64,000 bases of DNA, taken from contig JAFKAC010000015.1 in assembly GCA_025766275.1 (NCBI GenBank), positions 620,001-684,000 of the forward strand. Direction: 5' to 3'. Numbering within the stretch: position 1 is the stretch's first letter; each line of letters starts with the position of its first letter. This document shows positions 43,711 through 53,350 of the stretch, piece by piece. Below the pieces are notes generated by a model. The model saw only the letters and a list, made by a program, of their open reading frames with translations, ran no database searches and was not told the origin of the DNA. The translations under genes and the position numbers were made by a program. The stretch is from Lactarius indigo. Taxonomy: Eukaryota; Basidiomycota; Agaricomycetes; Russulales; Russulaceae.

Positions 43711-44197
43711 TAAAGATGACCTCTGGATACTCCACATAGACTAGTAGCCTCTATGACCTCAATGCATTTCCATTCTATTTATAAAGTCCGTTGGAGATCC
43801 CCAACTATTTCCGACCCACCTGTCATCAGTTACACTATCAATTATCACAGATGTCCTGATTGGTATATTCTTATTAGATAACCTCTGAATAGACCACATA
43901 GTAGCCTCTATGATCTCTGTTCATTTATATTTTACTTATGATGACCCTTAGAGATCCCTGACTATCTCCAACCCACCTGTTGTCAATTAGACTATCAATT
44001 ATAGCGGGTGTCCCAATTGGTATATTATTATTAGATATTCTCCCTAATATGCATAGACTATCAATTGACAGTCACCTGTGATCAGACACTCCTTATGTAT
44101 TCTGTTTCACTTGTATTCATTTGATGTGCTTGCACATATCTGAGTGGATGATCTTATATGCCTGAGTCTTGCTCCTTTTATTGATTACACATCACCT
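43711..44197. repeat. Diverged tandem repeat, ~157 bp unit, interrupted by Copia
   Basis: AGTAGCCTCTATGA recurs near 43742 and 43899, and GACCCACCTGT and TTGGTATATT recur at the same spacing. A further related piece (GATCAATCCCCAACTATTCC-like) lies beyond the Copia element at about 58985-59060. Confidence 0.6.
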
Positions 44198-44809
44198 TGA
44201 TGAACAGCATACATAAAGACCATACTCACAGTGGACAAGAGGACTGTGGTGAGATATGGAAGGTAGCTGGAAGCAGAGGTGTAACAGGGAATCTTGCAAG
44301 TAAAGCAGGGAGTCTGGCACACAGCAGTGAGAGAACTGATAATAGTATTACAGTGGAGGGAACATACCTGGCACACAGCAGTGAGAGAACTGATGTGGAC
44401 CAGGAGCGTACAAGCACTACTACTTATACTGTACAGAGGTGTGACACTAGTACAAGAGTGGTAACGTAGAGTCACAGAATACAAGGAGCGTTGTTCTACA
44501 TACAGGACAAAAGGAGTGTATGAAAACAAGGCGACTAGAACAAAGAGAGTCCAGACAAAGATGATATCATAATGACATCACAATAAAGATAAGAACTAAA
44601 GGAGAACAAAGGACTGAGTACAATGAAGTGTCCAGAGTGTTCTACATGATGTCATAGTATATGATGTCATACATGACGCAATGATCAGCGCTAGATTGTA
44701 CAGATCAAATGTAAGTAATCTACAAGTCCAATTAATCTAATCTAAAGCAGTCCATGCTGCAAGTCCGGTCCGTATGAGCCGCTAAGTGCGCAAGGGTCAC
44801 TTATCAACA
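44198..44809 (-). repeat. 3' LTR of the Copia element
   Basis: TGATGAACAGC...CTTATCAACA (plus strand). The purine tract CATGGGGAGA (minus) precedes it at 44810-44819. Confidence 0.93.
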
Positions 44810-44828
44810 TCTCCCCATGATCTACAAT

Positions 44829-47800
44829 CTAAGTACACACAAGTCCCATGTCATCGTTGTGCTTTTGTAGCAGGACACGCGGTAGTGACTTTGTAAAGCC
44901 ATCCGCAACCATATCCACAGTAGGAGTTCTAATGAGGGTGATGGTCCCCTTTTCGATGTACTCCCTAATGACATGATGCCGTATGGCAATGTGCTTAGAC
45001 CGTCTCCCAGTGACAGGGTTCAAGGCCAAGTCAATGGCACCCTTATTGTCACCATGAAGTGGGATGGGATCGTCGACCTCGTACCCGAGTTCCGTGAGGA
45101 AGCTCTGATACCACGCAGCCTGGTTAGCCGCGTCGGTCATGGCCATGTATTCCGCTTCCGTTGTGTTTTGGGCAACAGTCTTTTGCTTGCGCGAAGACCA
45201 GCTTATTGCACCGTTAGCTAGTAGGAACACATAACCAGAGGTGGAGTGGCGGTCGTCAGTCTGATCAGCCAGACTGGAATCAGTGTAGCCATGAAGGCCA
45301 TCACCATTGGCGCCATCATAGACAATACGCATATCCATAGTTCCCACCAAGTAGGATAGGACATACTGCGCGAGTTGCAGATGTTGTGGTGAAGGATTCG
45401 CTGTGTACTGCGCCAAACGTGACACAGCGAAGGAGATATCTGGCCTAGTGCCAATCTGCACATAAAGCAGACTCCCAATAAGAGATTGGTAGTGAGAGAT
45501 ATCTGAGGCAGTTGCCTGCGACGTATATTTAACCAGGTGCTCATCAGCACCAGTGGGCAAGGGTGTGTTGTGTGGTGTGGCATCAGTCATGCCAAAGCGT
45601 TCAAGGACATCCTTGATGTAGCCAGACTGATCTATTTCGATGCGTCTAAGGGAGCGGTCGCACATAATGCGCATACCAAGATAAGACTCTATCTCCCCGA
45701 GATCCGTCATCTCATAGCGTTCAGACAAGTCTGATTTAAGACGCTTGATTCCACTCAACAAGGGACCCAGTATAGTGATGTCGTCAACGTAGACAATAAC
45801 GAAGAGTGGATCATACCCCTCCCGTTGAGGCATCACATATATGCCAGCATCAGCAAACATCCGCTTAAAGCTGAGTGCAGTGAGCACTCCATGGAATTGC
45901 AAGTTCCATGCGCGGGAGGCCTGTTTGAGACCATAGATCGCCTTAACTAGGCGACACACCTTCGTCTCAGAGCCAGTGACAGTGAAACCTTGTGGCTGCT
46001 CCATGTATATCTCCTCGTCAAGCACGCCATTGAGAAAAGCAGACTTAACATCCATCTGATGGATGTGCCAGTCCTCCAGTGCGGCCAACGCCAGAAGTAA
46101 ACGTAGCGACTCAAATCGTGCGACGGGAGAGAAGGTTTCATCAAAATCTACGCCAGGGATCTGCGTGAATCCCTTAGCCACCAAGCGAGCTCTGTAGCGG
46201 CCATCTGCTTTGAGCTTAAAGACCCATTTGGATTTTACTGCCTTACGATTAGGCGGGAGATCCACTAACTCCCAAGTCCCATTCTTAGCTAGGGCGTCCA
46301 TTTCATACTGACACGCCTTAGACCACTCATCTGAAGCTGCAGACCGCATGGCCTCTGCATAGGTTGCAGGGTCTCGGCCTATAAAGGCAGCAGCCAATAA
46401 CTCCGCATACCCCAGATGCCTGCCGCGCCATGCCGCATTGTCCGCATTGAAGTAACGCGGATTAGGGACAGGGGCACGAGCACTGCGCCTTGGTGCATTG
46501 TCCATTTCGCGCAACAGCTGACTACGCTGTGCACGATCCTCAAATCCCCCAGGCATTTCTGGTGAGGGAGGAGGGACATGGCACATAATGCGCGTTGCAC
46601 TAGGACGTGGCGGGGGTGAAGTAGGAGTGGTTTGCTCACGCTTTGGTGTGGTGGGCAGAGCCGGCAGAGCAGGTGGTGGAGTGGTGGGGCGTGGTTGGAC
46701 TTGTGGGGGGTCTAGGAGCTTTTCAACATCCTCCTCCTCACTACTGCTGGAGTGTGCAGGGGAGGGTGCTCGCATTGGTGGTAACGCCAGCGGGTGAGGC
46801 ACAGCAGTCACTGTTGTGCTAGGCACGACTGGTGGTGAAGGTGTGGGGTGTGTCTCAACACCCTGAAGGGACGGGAAGCTACTCTCGTCGAATGTCACAT
46901 CCCTGGACACTCGAATGGAGCGGGTTGAGCGGTCCCAGAGCTTATAGCCCTTAGATTCGGGCTCAAACCCAATAAGCGTGACCTCAATGGCCTTCGCATC
47001 TAATTTGCGATGCTTATCAGCAGGTACGTGCATGTACCCCTTGCATCCGAAGACGCGAAGATGTGAGACATCAGGCACTTTGCCAGAGTGCCAGAGCTCA
47101 TAGGGAGTGTGCCACTTAAGCCCACGGACTGGAGAGCGGTTATAGATGTGCACAGCTGCGCACACCGCATGCTCCCAGAAGCCTTTAGACATGCCAGCTG
47201 TGTGGAGCATGGACATTGCCTTATCCATAATGGTGCAGTTAAACTGCTCGGCTTTCCCGTTGGACTGTGGTGAACCCGGCATCGTGAGGTGATGCTCTAT
47301 CCCTTTCTGCTTAAGAATGTCCTGCGTGACACTCGACATGTATTCGCCACCGCGGTCAGAGTGCAGAGCGCGCAGTTTATGGCCAGACTGGGTTTCACCC
47401 CAAGCCAAATACATCTGCAGCGACTTAGCAAACTGGTCCTTCGACTTAAGGAAGTGGACCACAGTGAACTTAGTGTGGTCGTCTATGAAGGTGGCTGTAT
47501 ACGTCGAGCCTTGCAGGGACTGAGTTTGCATAGGACCGGCGAGGTCACTGTGCACAATCTCAAATTGACGAGTTGTCCTCTTGGTGGAGGACGCAGAAAA
47601 GGGTTGGCGAGTGGATTTACCCATCTCGCACCCACGGCAGACTGTGTGGGCCGTGGTGGAGCTATCTATGTCCATGCCAGTAGTGGCAGAGGGACCATGC
47701 GCCTTCAGCGCCGCAGAGGATATGTGTCCCATGCGTTGATGCCAGATATCAAGTGTGGCAGCACTTGATTTTGTGTGGGCGTTGAGGCCGACGCTGGCTG

Positions 47801-49151
47801 CGTCCAACCAGTACAGGTTGTCCTCAAGGTAGCCTTTGGCCACACACTTTTGGTTGACAGATATTTTAAATGAGCCACTGTCAAAGGCAATCTCAGCACC
47901 CTTTTGTGCTAGGGCGCGTGTCGACAAGAAGCGCGTCTTCACCTGTGGTAGGTGTAGCACATTACTGAGGGTGATAGAGATACCCTGGCTCGTAGTAAAG
48001 ACGACAGACCCGACACCCACTTGGTCTATTGTGGACTTATCACCCAGGCGTACAGTGCCTTTGGTTGGGGTGTAGTCCTTGAAGTCAGACTGATGTGGGG
48101 TGATGTGGTGAGTGGCACCACTGTCCATCATCCAACACACACACGAGGCAGCATACAAGGCAACACCAATTGATTCAGAGGCCCAGTCTATGGCGGGCTC
48201 TTCGACCTCCTTAATGGAGGTGGTGGTAGGTACAAGAATGTGACTATTGGCAGCCTTGTTGCCTGCTTTCTCTTTCTCCTTTGCGTCAGCCTCATCTTTC
48301 TTCCTCCTCCTGCAGTCAGGCTTGATATGGCCCTTTTTGTTGCAGTAGTGGCAAGTAAGACCGGAGTGGTCCTTCTTGCCCTTCTTGCCCGTCGGCTTGA
48401 CGGGGGCCACCTTGTTGAGGGAGGAGCCAGAGGGCCCAGAGCGGCGAGCCTCTTCCGACACTATGCGTGCAATTATTTCAGCGTGCTTGAGTGTGGAGGG
48501 GGCCCCACTGGCAAGGATTGTTGAGGCCAACACCTCATAAGAGGGTGGCAGTGCGTGGAGGAGAATGAGACAGTACTGGACGTCAGAGACACCCATCTGT
48601 GCGTTGGAAAGGGCAACCCTTAGCTCATTGAGCTTGGCCAGCTGAGCGGCCATGGGTGCGGAGTCGTCGAGGCGGGCTTGTGTTATCTGAATCCACAAAT
48701 TAAAGATGGTGGTGCTGCCCGAAGCACCTCCATATACGTCCTTGAGCTTGGCCCACTTGTCCTTAAAGGTAGGGTAGGCAGCGTTATCTGCCACAAGCGA
48801 GTAGACATCTGGTTTGAGGTAGAGGCGGAGGTACGCCTTGGAACGACGCTGGACTGAGTCCCACTCATCTGTAGTGATACCAGATGGGGGTGTATCCAGA
48901 GTGAACACATCCTCAGCTTTGTGCAGCGTAAGGATGGCCTCAATGGTCCCAGACCATTCGTTCCAGCCAGTGCCATCAAACTGTTCAAGGTGGATGCCCG
49001 AGGGCATGCCAAAGGTTGCACCATACGCGGCAGATACGCGCGTGGAAGGTGTGGATCCAGAAGGAGGAGGGAGTGAGCCTCCTGCAGAGCCACCGGTGGG
49101 GCTGGGAGGAGCACCAGCACCGGCAGCAGGGGTAGATGAAGAGCCAGACAT
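44829..49151 (-). CDS. Copia Gag-Pol polyprotein
   Basis: 1440 residues without a stop. Order is that of Ty1/Copia: Gag with a CCHC knuckle (CHYCNKKGHIKPDC, near 266); protease DSGATHH near 345; integrase HHCC (HQRMGH...CRGCEMGK, from about 470) and catalytic residues in HSDLAGP, HSDRGGEY and NGKAEQ; a Pro/Ser-rich linker; RT (MDVKSAFLNG, YGLKQASRAW, YVDD near 1120); RNase H (AEYMAMTDA, HGDNKGAI). Two usually basic positions after the integrase Glu read Gln and Cys (NGKAEQFNCT where NGxAERxNRT is usual), both fitting CpG transitions, so integrase activity may be reduced. The start ATG 49151 is the first in frame after the leader. One ORF with no frameshift differs from the Gypsy elements here. 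Confidence 0.94.
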   Translation of the reverse strand: MSGSSSTPAAGAGAPPSPTGGSAGGSLPPPSGSTPSTRVSAAYGATFGMPSGIHLEQFDGTGWNEWSGTIEAILTLHKAEDVFTLDTPPSGITTDEWDSVQRRSKAYLRLYLKPDVYSLVADNAAYPTFKDKWAKLKDVYGGASGSTTIFNLWIQITQARLDDSAPMAAQLAKLNELRVALSNAQMGVSDVQYCLILLHALPPSYEVLASTILASGAPSTLKHAEIIARIVSEEARRSGPSGSSLNKVAPVKPTGKKGKKDHSGLTCHYCNKKGHIKPDCRRRKKDEADAKEKEKAGNKAANSHILVPTTTSIKEVEEPAIDWASESIGVALYAASCVCWMMDSGATHHITPHQSDFKDYTPTKGTVRLGDKSTIDQVGVGSVVFTTSQGISITLSNVLHLPQVKTRFLSTRALAQKGAEIAFDSGSFKISVNQKCVAKGYLEDNLYWLDAASVGLNAHTKSSAATLDIWHQRMGHISSAALKAHGPSATTGMDIDSSTTAHTVCRGCEMGKSTRQPFSASSTKRTTRQFEIVHSDLAGPMQTQSLQGSTYTATFIDDHTKFTVVHFLKSKDQFAKSLQMYLAWGETQSGHKLRALHSDRGGEYMSSVTQDILKQKGIEHHLTMPGSPQSNGKAEQFNCTIMDKAMSMLHTAGMSKGFWEHAVCAAVHIYNRSPVRGLKWHTPYELWHSGKVPDVSHLRVFGCKGYMHVPADKHRKLDAKAIEVTLIGFEPESKGYKLWDRSTRSIRVSRDVTFDESSFPSLQGVETHPTPSPPVVPSTTVTAVPHPLALPPMRAPSPAHSSSSEEEDVEKLLDPPQVQPRPTTPPPALPALPTTPKREQTTPTSPPPRPSATRIMCHVPPPSPEMPGGFEDRAQRSQLLREMDNAPRRSARAPVPNPRYFNADNAAWRGRHLGYAELLAAAFIGRDPATYAEAMRSAASDEWSKACQYEMDALAKNGTWELVDLPPNRKAVKSKWVFKLKADGRYRARLVAKGFTQIPGVDFDETFSPVARFESLRLLLALAALEDWHIHQMDVKSAFLNGVLDEEIYMEQPQGFTVTGSETKVCRLVKAIYGLKQASRAWNLQFHGVLTALSFKRMFADAGIYVMPQREGYDPLFVIVYVDDITILGPLLSGIKRLKSDLSERYEMTDLGEIESYLGMRIMCDRSLRRIEIDQSGYIKDVLERFGMTDATPHNTPLPTGADEHLVKYTSQATASDISHYQSLIGSLLYVQIGTRPDISFAVSRLAQYTANPSPQHLQLAQYVLSYLVGTMDMRIVYDGANGDGLHGYTDSSLADQTDDRHSTSGYVFLLANGAISWSSRKQKTVAQNTTEAEYMAMTDAANQAAWYQSFLTELGYEVDDPIPLHGDNKGAIDLALNPVTGRRSKHIAIRHHVIREYIEKGTITLIRTPTVDMVADGFTKSLPRVLLQKHNDDMGLVCT

Positions 49152-49223
49152 TGGGATGATTTATCTATCGCTGAGGAGCAGTCAGCGATAGTGCTTCATA
49201 GTTTGCAAGACAGAGATAGAGGG
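49152..49223 (-). other. Copia leader, part nearest the ORF
   Basis: Untranslated leader between the D insertion and the Copia ATG. The rest is 57599-58306. GAGGG at 49219-49223 is the left TSD of D. Confidence 0.8.
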
Positions 49224-49761
49224 TGTAACGCCACTACGGGGGCGTTTAGTACGACCTGTACTAAGTCAGTCAGCGATGCGGTAGTCGAAGCTCAAAGGCT
49301 TGACTTCAGTAAAGATGATGCACAAGAGTCACAAGGACACGCGTCACTTGGACTATAGAGGGTAGCTAAGACGCGAAGGTCTAGCAAAGACAGGGATCGA
49401 TGGTTCAAGAGACTTCGCGTAGACGAGTGTAGTATTACACAAGAAGTCTAGTCTACCGTACAAGCTAGGTAGTGCTAGGCTTAAATACACTGGATCAACA
49501 GCGTGGGCGCAAGGTCAATCCCTGTCGGGGAACAAGGGTAAAACAGAATGGGAACAAAGGGAGAATCACGCGGGTCCGTGCGTGGGTGGAAAGTAAGCGG
49601 AAACTAGCACATGTCGAGCTTTATCGAAAGATAACAACGATAAGCAAAGCGCGTGACAGGAACCGGGTAATCGTATAGTCCGCGTAGTCATACAAGGCTC
49701 GTAATGTGGGTGATAAGGAGTAAGTGGAAGTGAGAACGAACGAGTCCGGAAGATCGTAACA
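49224..49761 (-). repeat. 3' LTR of element D
   Basis: 538 bp, TGTAACGCCACTACGGG...GATCGTAACA. The polypurine tract (minus ACGGGGGGTAA) adjoins at 49762-49772. Confidence 0.92.
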
Positions 49762-49795
49762 TTACCCCCCGTTCAGACTTGGAGACGCCTTGGCT

Positions 49796-51244
49796 TCAAC
49801 ATTCTGGGTCGACAAGATCGTAGATGTCAGCGTCCAGGTCATTCTCCGGCCAAGGAGAGATGTTGAGTCGGCAGTAATGTGTTTTGAGGAAAAGGAAAGG
49901 GCCACGCTTGCCACACTTGCGACACATTTCGTATTGTGGGCAGCAGATTTCGTCGTGGTTGGCGTCGGTTCGGAAGCATCGCCCGCACCACCTTCCTTGA
50001 GTTTGGGCTTTAGCGGTTGGTGGTTCGGGGACGGTAAAGGAGGTGGTGGCTTCTCCAACCACTGCGTGTCGTATTCGCTCATCGGCTTGAGAGGTCGTGA
50101 TTACCTCTTCAACCATGCCAGCCCGTCGGAAGATGCACCGGTGGGATTGGTGCTCTTGACTCTGACAGTGGCGGCAAGCTGGTCGTGGCCTGGTAGGGCA
50201 GTCGCGTACGATGTGGTGGGGGCTATTACAATGGTAACAGCGTCGGCGATGGGGTTTGTCGGCAAGGCGGGGGAATTCCAGGGGTCCTCCGCGTCGTGGA
50301 GAAAAGGGTATAGCATAGCGGGAGTGGCGAAGTGGGGCTGGCAGAGCTGTCATACGGGCGTACTCGTTACCGATGGTAGCCAACGCCCCTGCATACTGGA
50401 GTCGCCTCTTCGTACTAGCCAGCATTAGGTCTACCGTGAGCCGTTCCAATCGTAGCTTCCGTGCGTCTTCTTCTAGTTTTTCGCACTTCTCGTCGATCTC
50501 TTTGAGTGCCAGGAGTCCCGTCCGTAATCTAGTAATCTCGGCGGTTAGTCGTGGCGAATTGAGCTCGATGAGGGTTTCGTCTAAGGCGCAAGCGCGAATG
50601 TCGTGGGGGTCAAAGAACTGTAGCTGTTCGGCGGTGAAAGGGGGAGCTGAGACATTAGGCCTAAGCGAGGAGAGGTAGACTTCTTCTCCATAGTGGGGCT
50701 GCCCCATGCCCATTGTTCCCACTACCTCGGTGAATCCCTTGCGATAGTAAATGTACTTCGTGGGGTTAGATCCGCCGTCTGGTAGTGGGATCTGTAATGG
50801 GTAGTATTTGGGGGTTCCCAAGATGTTTGGGAAGAATGGGGCGCCGGGGTCATCTGTGTCGTCAGGGGGAGAGTCGGGTCGGTTATAGTCGATGGGGGAA
50901 TGGATGCGGACTGGGGTGAATGGTTCTAGTGGAGGTGGTGGTGTGGATGGTGGGGAGGATACGGGTGATTGTGGATGTGGGTCGGGCGGAGGGGTGGACT
51001 GCTGTTGAGGAGGGGGCGTTGGAGAATATTGTCCCTCCTCGGGTGTCGACGGGGTGAGCTCCCCAGGTTCTCGTTCGATGGGGATGGGGTAATTGGCGAT
51101 GGTGTGTTGGGGGGATGGAGGCGGTGATAGGCGGGGGATGTCGGAGAGGTCAATGGTGACGATCCCTTGTTCAAGGGCGGCTTCGAGTTGGGGGTTGCTG
51201 AGGACGTGGACGAGGGTGGTGTCGGATACTGGGGTGTCAGTCAT
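49796..51244 (-). CDS. ORF3 of element D: zinc-knuckle protein of unknown role
   Basis: 482 residues from ATG 51244 (A at -3), open. In order: N-terminus MTDTPVSDTTLVHVLSNPQL; a long Pro/Ser/Thr-rich region; the conserved PIDYNRPDSPPDDTDDPGAP block; YIYYRKGFTEVVGTMG with PHYGEEVY; LNSPRLTAEITRL; a coiled coil (about 265-300); canonical knuckles CYHCNSPHHIVRDC and CRHCQSQEHQSHRC; then two further clusters (CGRCFRTDANHDEICC; CRKCGKRGPF, HYC). It lies 14 codons behind the pol stop in the same frame. C carries the same module fused to Pol. It is not a usual part of Ty3/Gypsy elements. RNA or DNA binding is inferred; an accessory nucleocapsid or assembly role is only a guess. Confidence 0.87.
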   Translation of the reverse strand: MTDTPVSDTTLVHVLSNPQLEAALEQGIVTIDLSDIPRLSPPPSPQHTIANYPIPIEREPGELTPSTPEEGQYSPTPPPQQQSTPPPDPHPQSPVSSPPSTPPPPLEPFTPVRIHSPIDYNRPDSPPDDTDDPGAPFFPNILGTPKYYPLQIPLPDGGSNPTKYIYYRKGFTEVVGTMGMGQPHYGEEVYLSSLRPNVSAPPFTAEQLQFFDPHDIRACALDETLIELNSPRLTAEITRLRTGLLALKEIDEKCEKLEEDARKLRLERLTVDLMLASTKRRLQYAGALATIGNEYARMTALPAPLRHSRYAIPFSPRRGGPLEFPRLADKPHRRRCYHCNSPHHIVRDCPTRPRPACRHCQSQEHQSHRCIFRRAGMVEEVITTSQADERIRHAVVGEATTSFTVPEPPTAKAQTQGRWCGRCFRTDANHDEICCPQYEMCRKCGKRGPFLFLKTHYCRLNISPWPENDLDADIYDLVDPEC

Positions 51245-51286
51245 TGTGGGGTTTAAGGAGTATGGGGACGTGATCGAGGGTGTCTT

Positions 51287-52772
51287 TTATATTGCTCGTC
51301 CAGCTCCTGCGGCGGTCGGATATCTTTGATAATAGTCCTTGATAACGTCTGTGGCGTGGGTCATGTTACTTGCGGGTTCCCATGTGTTATCGCTCGGTGG
51401 GAATCCCTTCCACTTTACTAGGTAGTGGAGTTTGTGCCCTCTTCCTCGTTCCTGGGCGTCTTCGATTCGCTCCACTTCGTACTCCTCTTCTCCATTGATA
51501 AGGTCCGGTGGTGGTCGGGTATAGTTTGTGCCGTGCATCTCCGTCTCCTTGTATGGAGTGAGAAGGTTCGCGTGGAATACCGGGTGTATCTTCCATGACT
51601 TCGGAAGTTCTAGCTCATAAGAAACGTCTGATAGGACCCGTGTGATCTTGAAGGGTCCATATCGCTTCGGGGCTAGTTTGCTCGTGGGATAAAAGGTTCG
51701 AAGATTCGTTCCTTCTAACCATACTTGGTCCCCTTGCTGATAAGGTGTGAACTTGCTTGTTCCCCGTTGTGTCATGAGGCATTGTGCATGTGTAATGCTA
51801 TCTTGCGCGTGTTGGCGAAGTATTGATAGCTCTTCTAGCCTTTGATCTACCGTGGGATTGCTGGATGGTTTGGGCGTCCATATGGTTCGTGGTTCCCAAC
51901 CCATGATAAGCGAAAAGGGGGAGTGTTTGGTCGTGGTGTTCTTCCAGGAGTTGTGGGCGAATTGGGCCATTGGTAGGAGTTCTGCCCAATTGTCTTGTTG
52001 TACGTTGCACCAATGCCGTAGGTATTGTTCTAGCCATTGGTTAGTGCATTCGGATTGGCCATCTGTCTGTGGGTGGTATGCGGAGGATATGTTCTGCTGG
52101 ATCCCCAAAGTTTTGCACAACTGTCGCATGAACGTTGATGCGAATCTAGGGTCTCGGTCAGATATGACCCTTCGGGGTAGGCCGTAATGGGGATATACGT
52201 GTTGCAGATAAAGTTTGGCCACTCCTTCTGATGTTATGGTTTCGTTGCACGGTATGAATATTGCCGCTTTCGAGCAATCGTGGTCTGTGATGGTAAGGAT
52301 CGAGTCGAACCCTTCTGATGGTGGGAGTTTGACTATGAAGTCCATGGCTACCACCTCGAATGGCTCAGCTTCTGGTTCCGTGGTGATGGGGAATAGATGT
52401 GGTTTTTGCCGGTGGGGGTTAATCTTGTTGCTTTGACATATTGCGCATCCTTTGACGTAGGCTTCCACGTCTTTGCGCATGTTAGGCCACCAGAAGTCGT
52501 GTCGTACCAGCTCTAAGGTGTTTGCGATCCCCGGGTGTCCGGCGCTTGGAGTATCGTGGAAAAAGGTGATTACCCCCCGTTTAAGATCGTTGTTTCCCAC
52601 AACAATGAGGGCATCGTTCTTCCACCATAATCCGTTGTGCTTTTTGAGATTGTGCGGTTCGATCCATGGAAGGAGAGTCGCTTCGTCCATATTTTGTGCG
52701 ATCTGTGTCCATATGTCCATGTCGTGCATGGACGTGTGGGTTATTTTGAGGAAGACCTCTTCAGGTAGCACC
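51287..52772 (-). pseudogene. pol: pol of element D, part 2 (integrase, chromodomain)
   Basis: Integrase from VLPEEVFLKITHTSM: HHCC (CAICQ), catalytic core (MDFIVKLP, SDRDPRF, GQSECTNQW with Arg to Cys), GPF-type tail, and chromodomain ([20 protein letters not shown]). It stops at TAA 51289-51287. The few residues preceding VLPEE in the open frame come from the inserted solo LTR and are not original. Joined to part 1 with one copy of GTTAC the frame is 1183 codons. Confidence 0.88.
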
Positions 52773-52777
52773 GTTAC

Positions 52778-53345
52778 TGTTACGATTTTCTCGGACTCGT
52801 TTCTTTCCTCACCATTATTTCCTTCCCACACTATACGAGCCCTGTACGACCACGCGGACTTTACGATTACCCAGTTTCTATCACGCGCCTTGCTTATCGA
52901 CGTTCTCTTTTGATAAAGCTTGACATGTGCCAGTTTCTGACTTGTTCCCTCTCACGCGGGATCGCGCGTGATTCTCCTTTATTCTCGATATATCTCTGCT
53001 TTGTTCCCTTTATGTCTATCCCTTTCTTTCTCGACTTGGCGATGGCGCCATCTGTTTGTGATGGCCATACAGTACGATCTCTATTTAACCCTAGTCATAC
53101 CTAGCTTGTACGGTAGACTAGACTTCTTGTGTAATACTACACTCGTCTGCGCAAAGTCTCCTTGACCCCCGACTCTCGCTTTCGCTAGGCCTTCGAGTCT
53201 TAGCTTCCCTCTACAGTCCAAGTGACGCACGTCCTTGTGACTCTTGTGCATCATCCATACTGAAGTCGAGCCTTCGAGCTTTGACTACCGAACGATTGAC
53301 TGACTTAGTACAGGTCGTACTTAACGCCCCTGTAGTGGCGTTACA
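52778..53345 (+). repeat. Solo LTR of a D/E-related family within D pol
   Basis: 568 bp, TGTTACGATTTTC...GTGGCGTTACA, perfect TSD GTTAC (52773-52777, 53346-53350). It has TATTTAAC followed by AGACTAGACTT, as in E. Opposite orientation to D. Confidence 0.9.
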
Positions 53346-53350
53346 GTTAC

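Noticed and set aside
51287..52831. D integrase ORF starting with MWEGNNGEERNESEK
   Set aside because: Those first residues are translated from the inserted solo LTR; the original frame joins the RT part through VTVLPEE.
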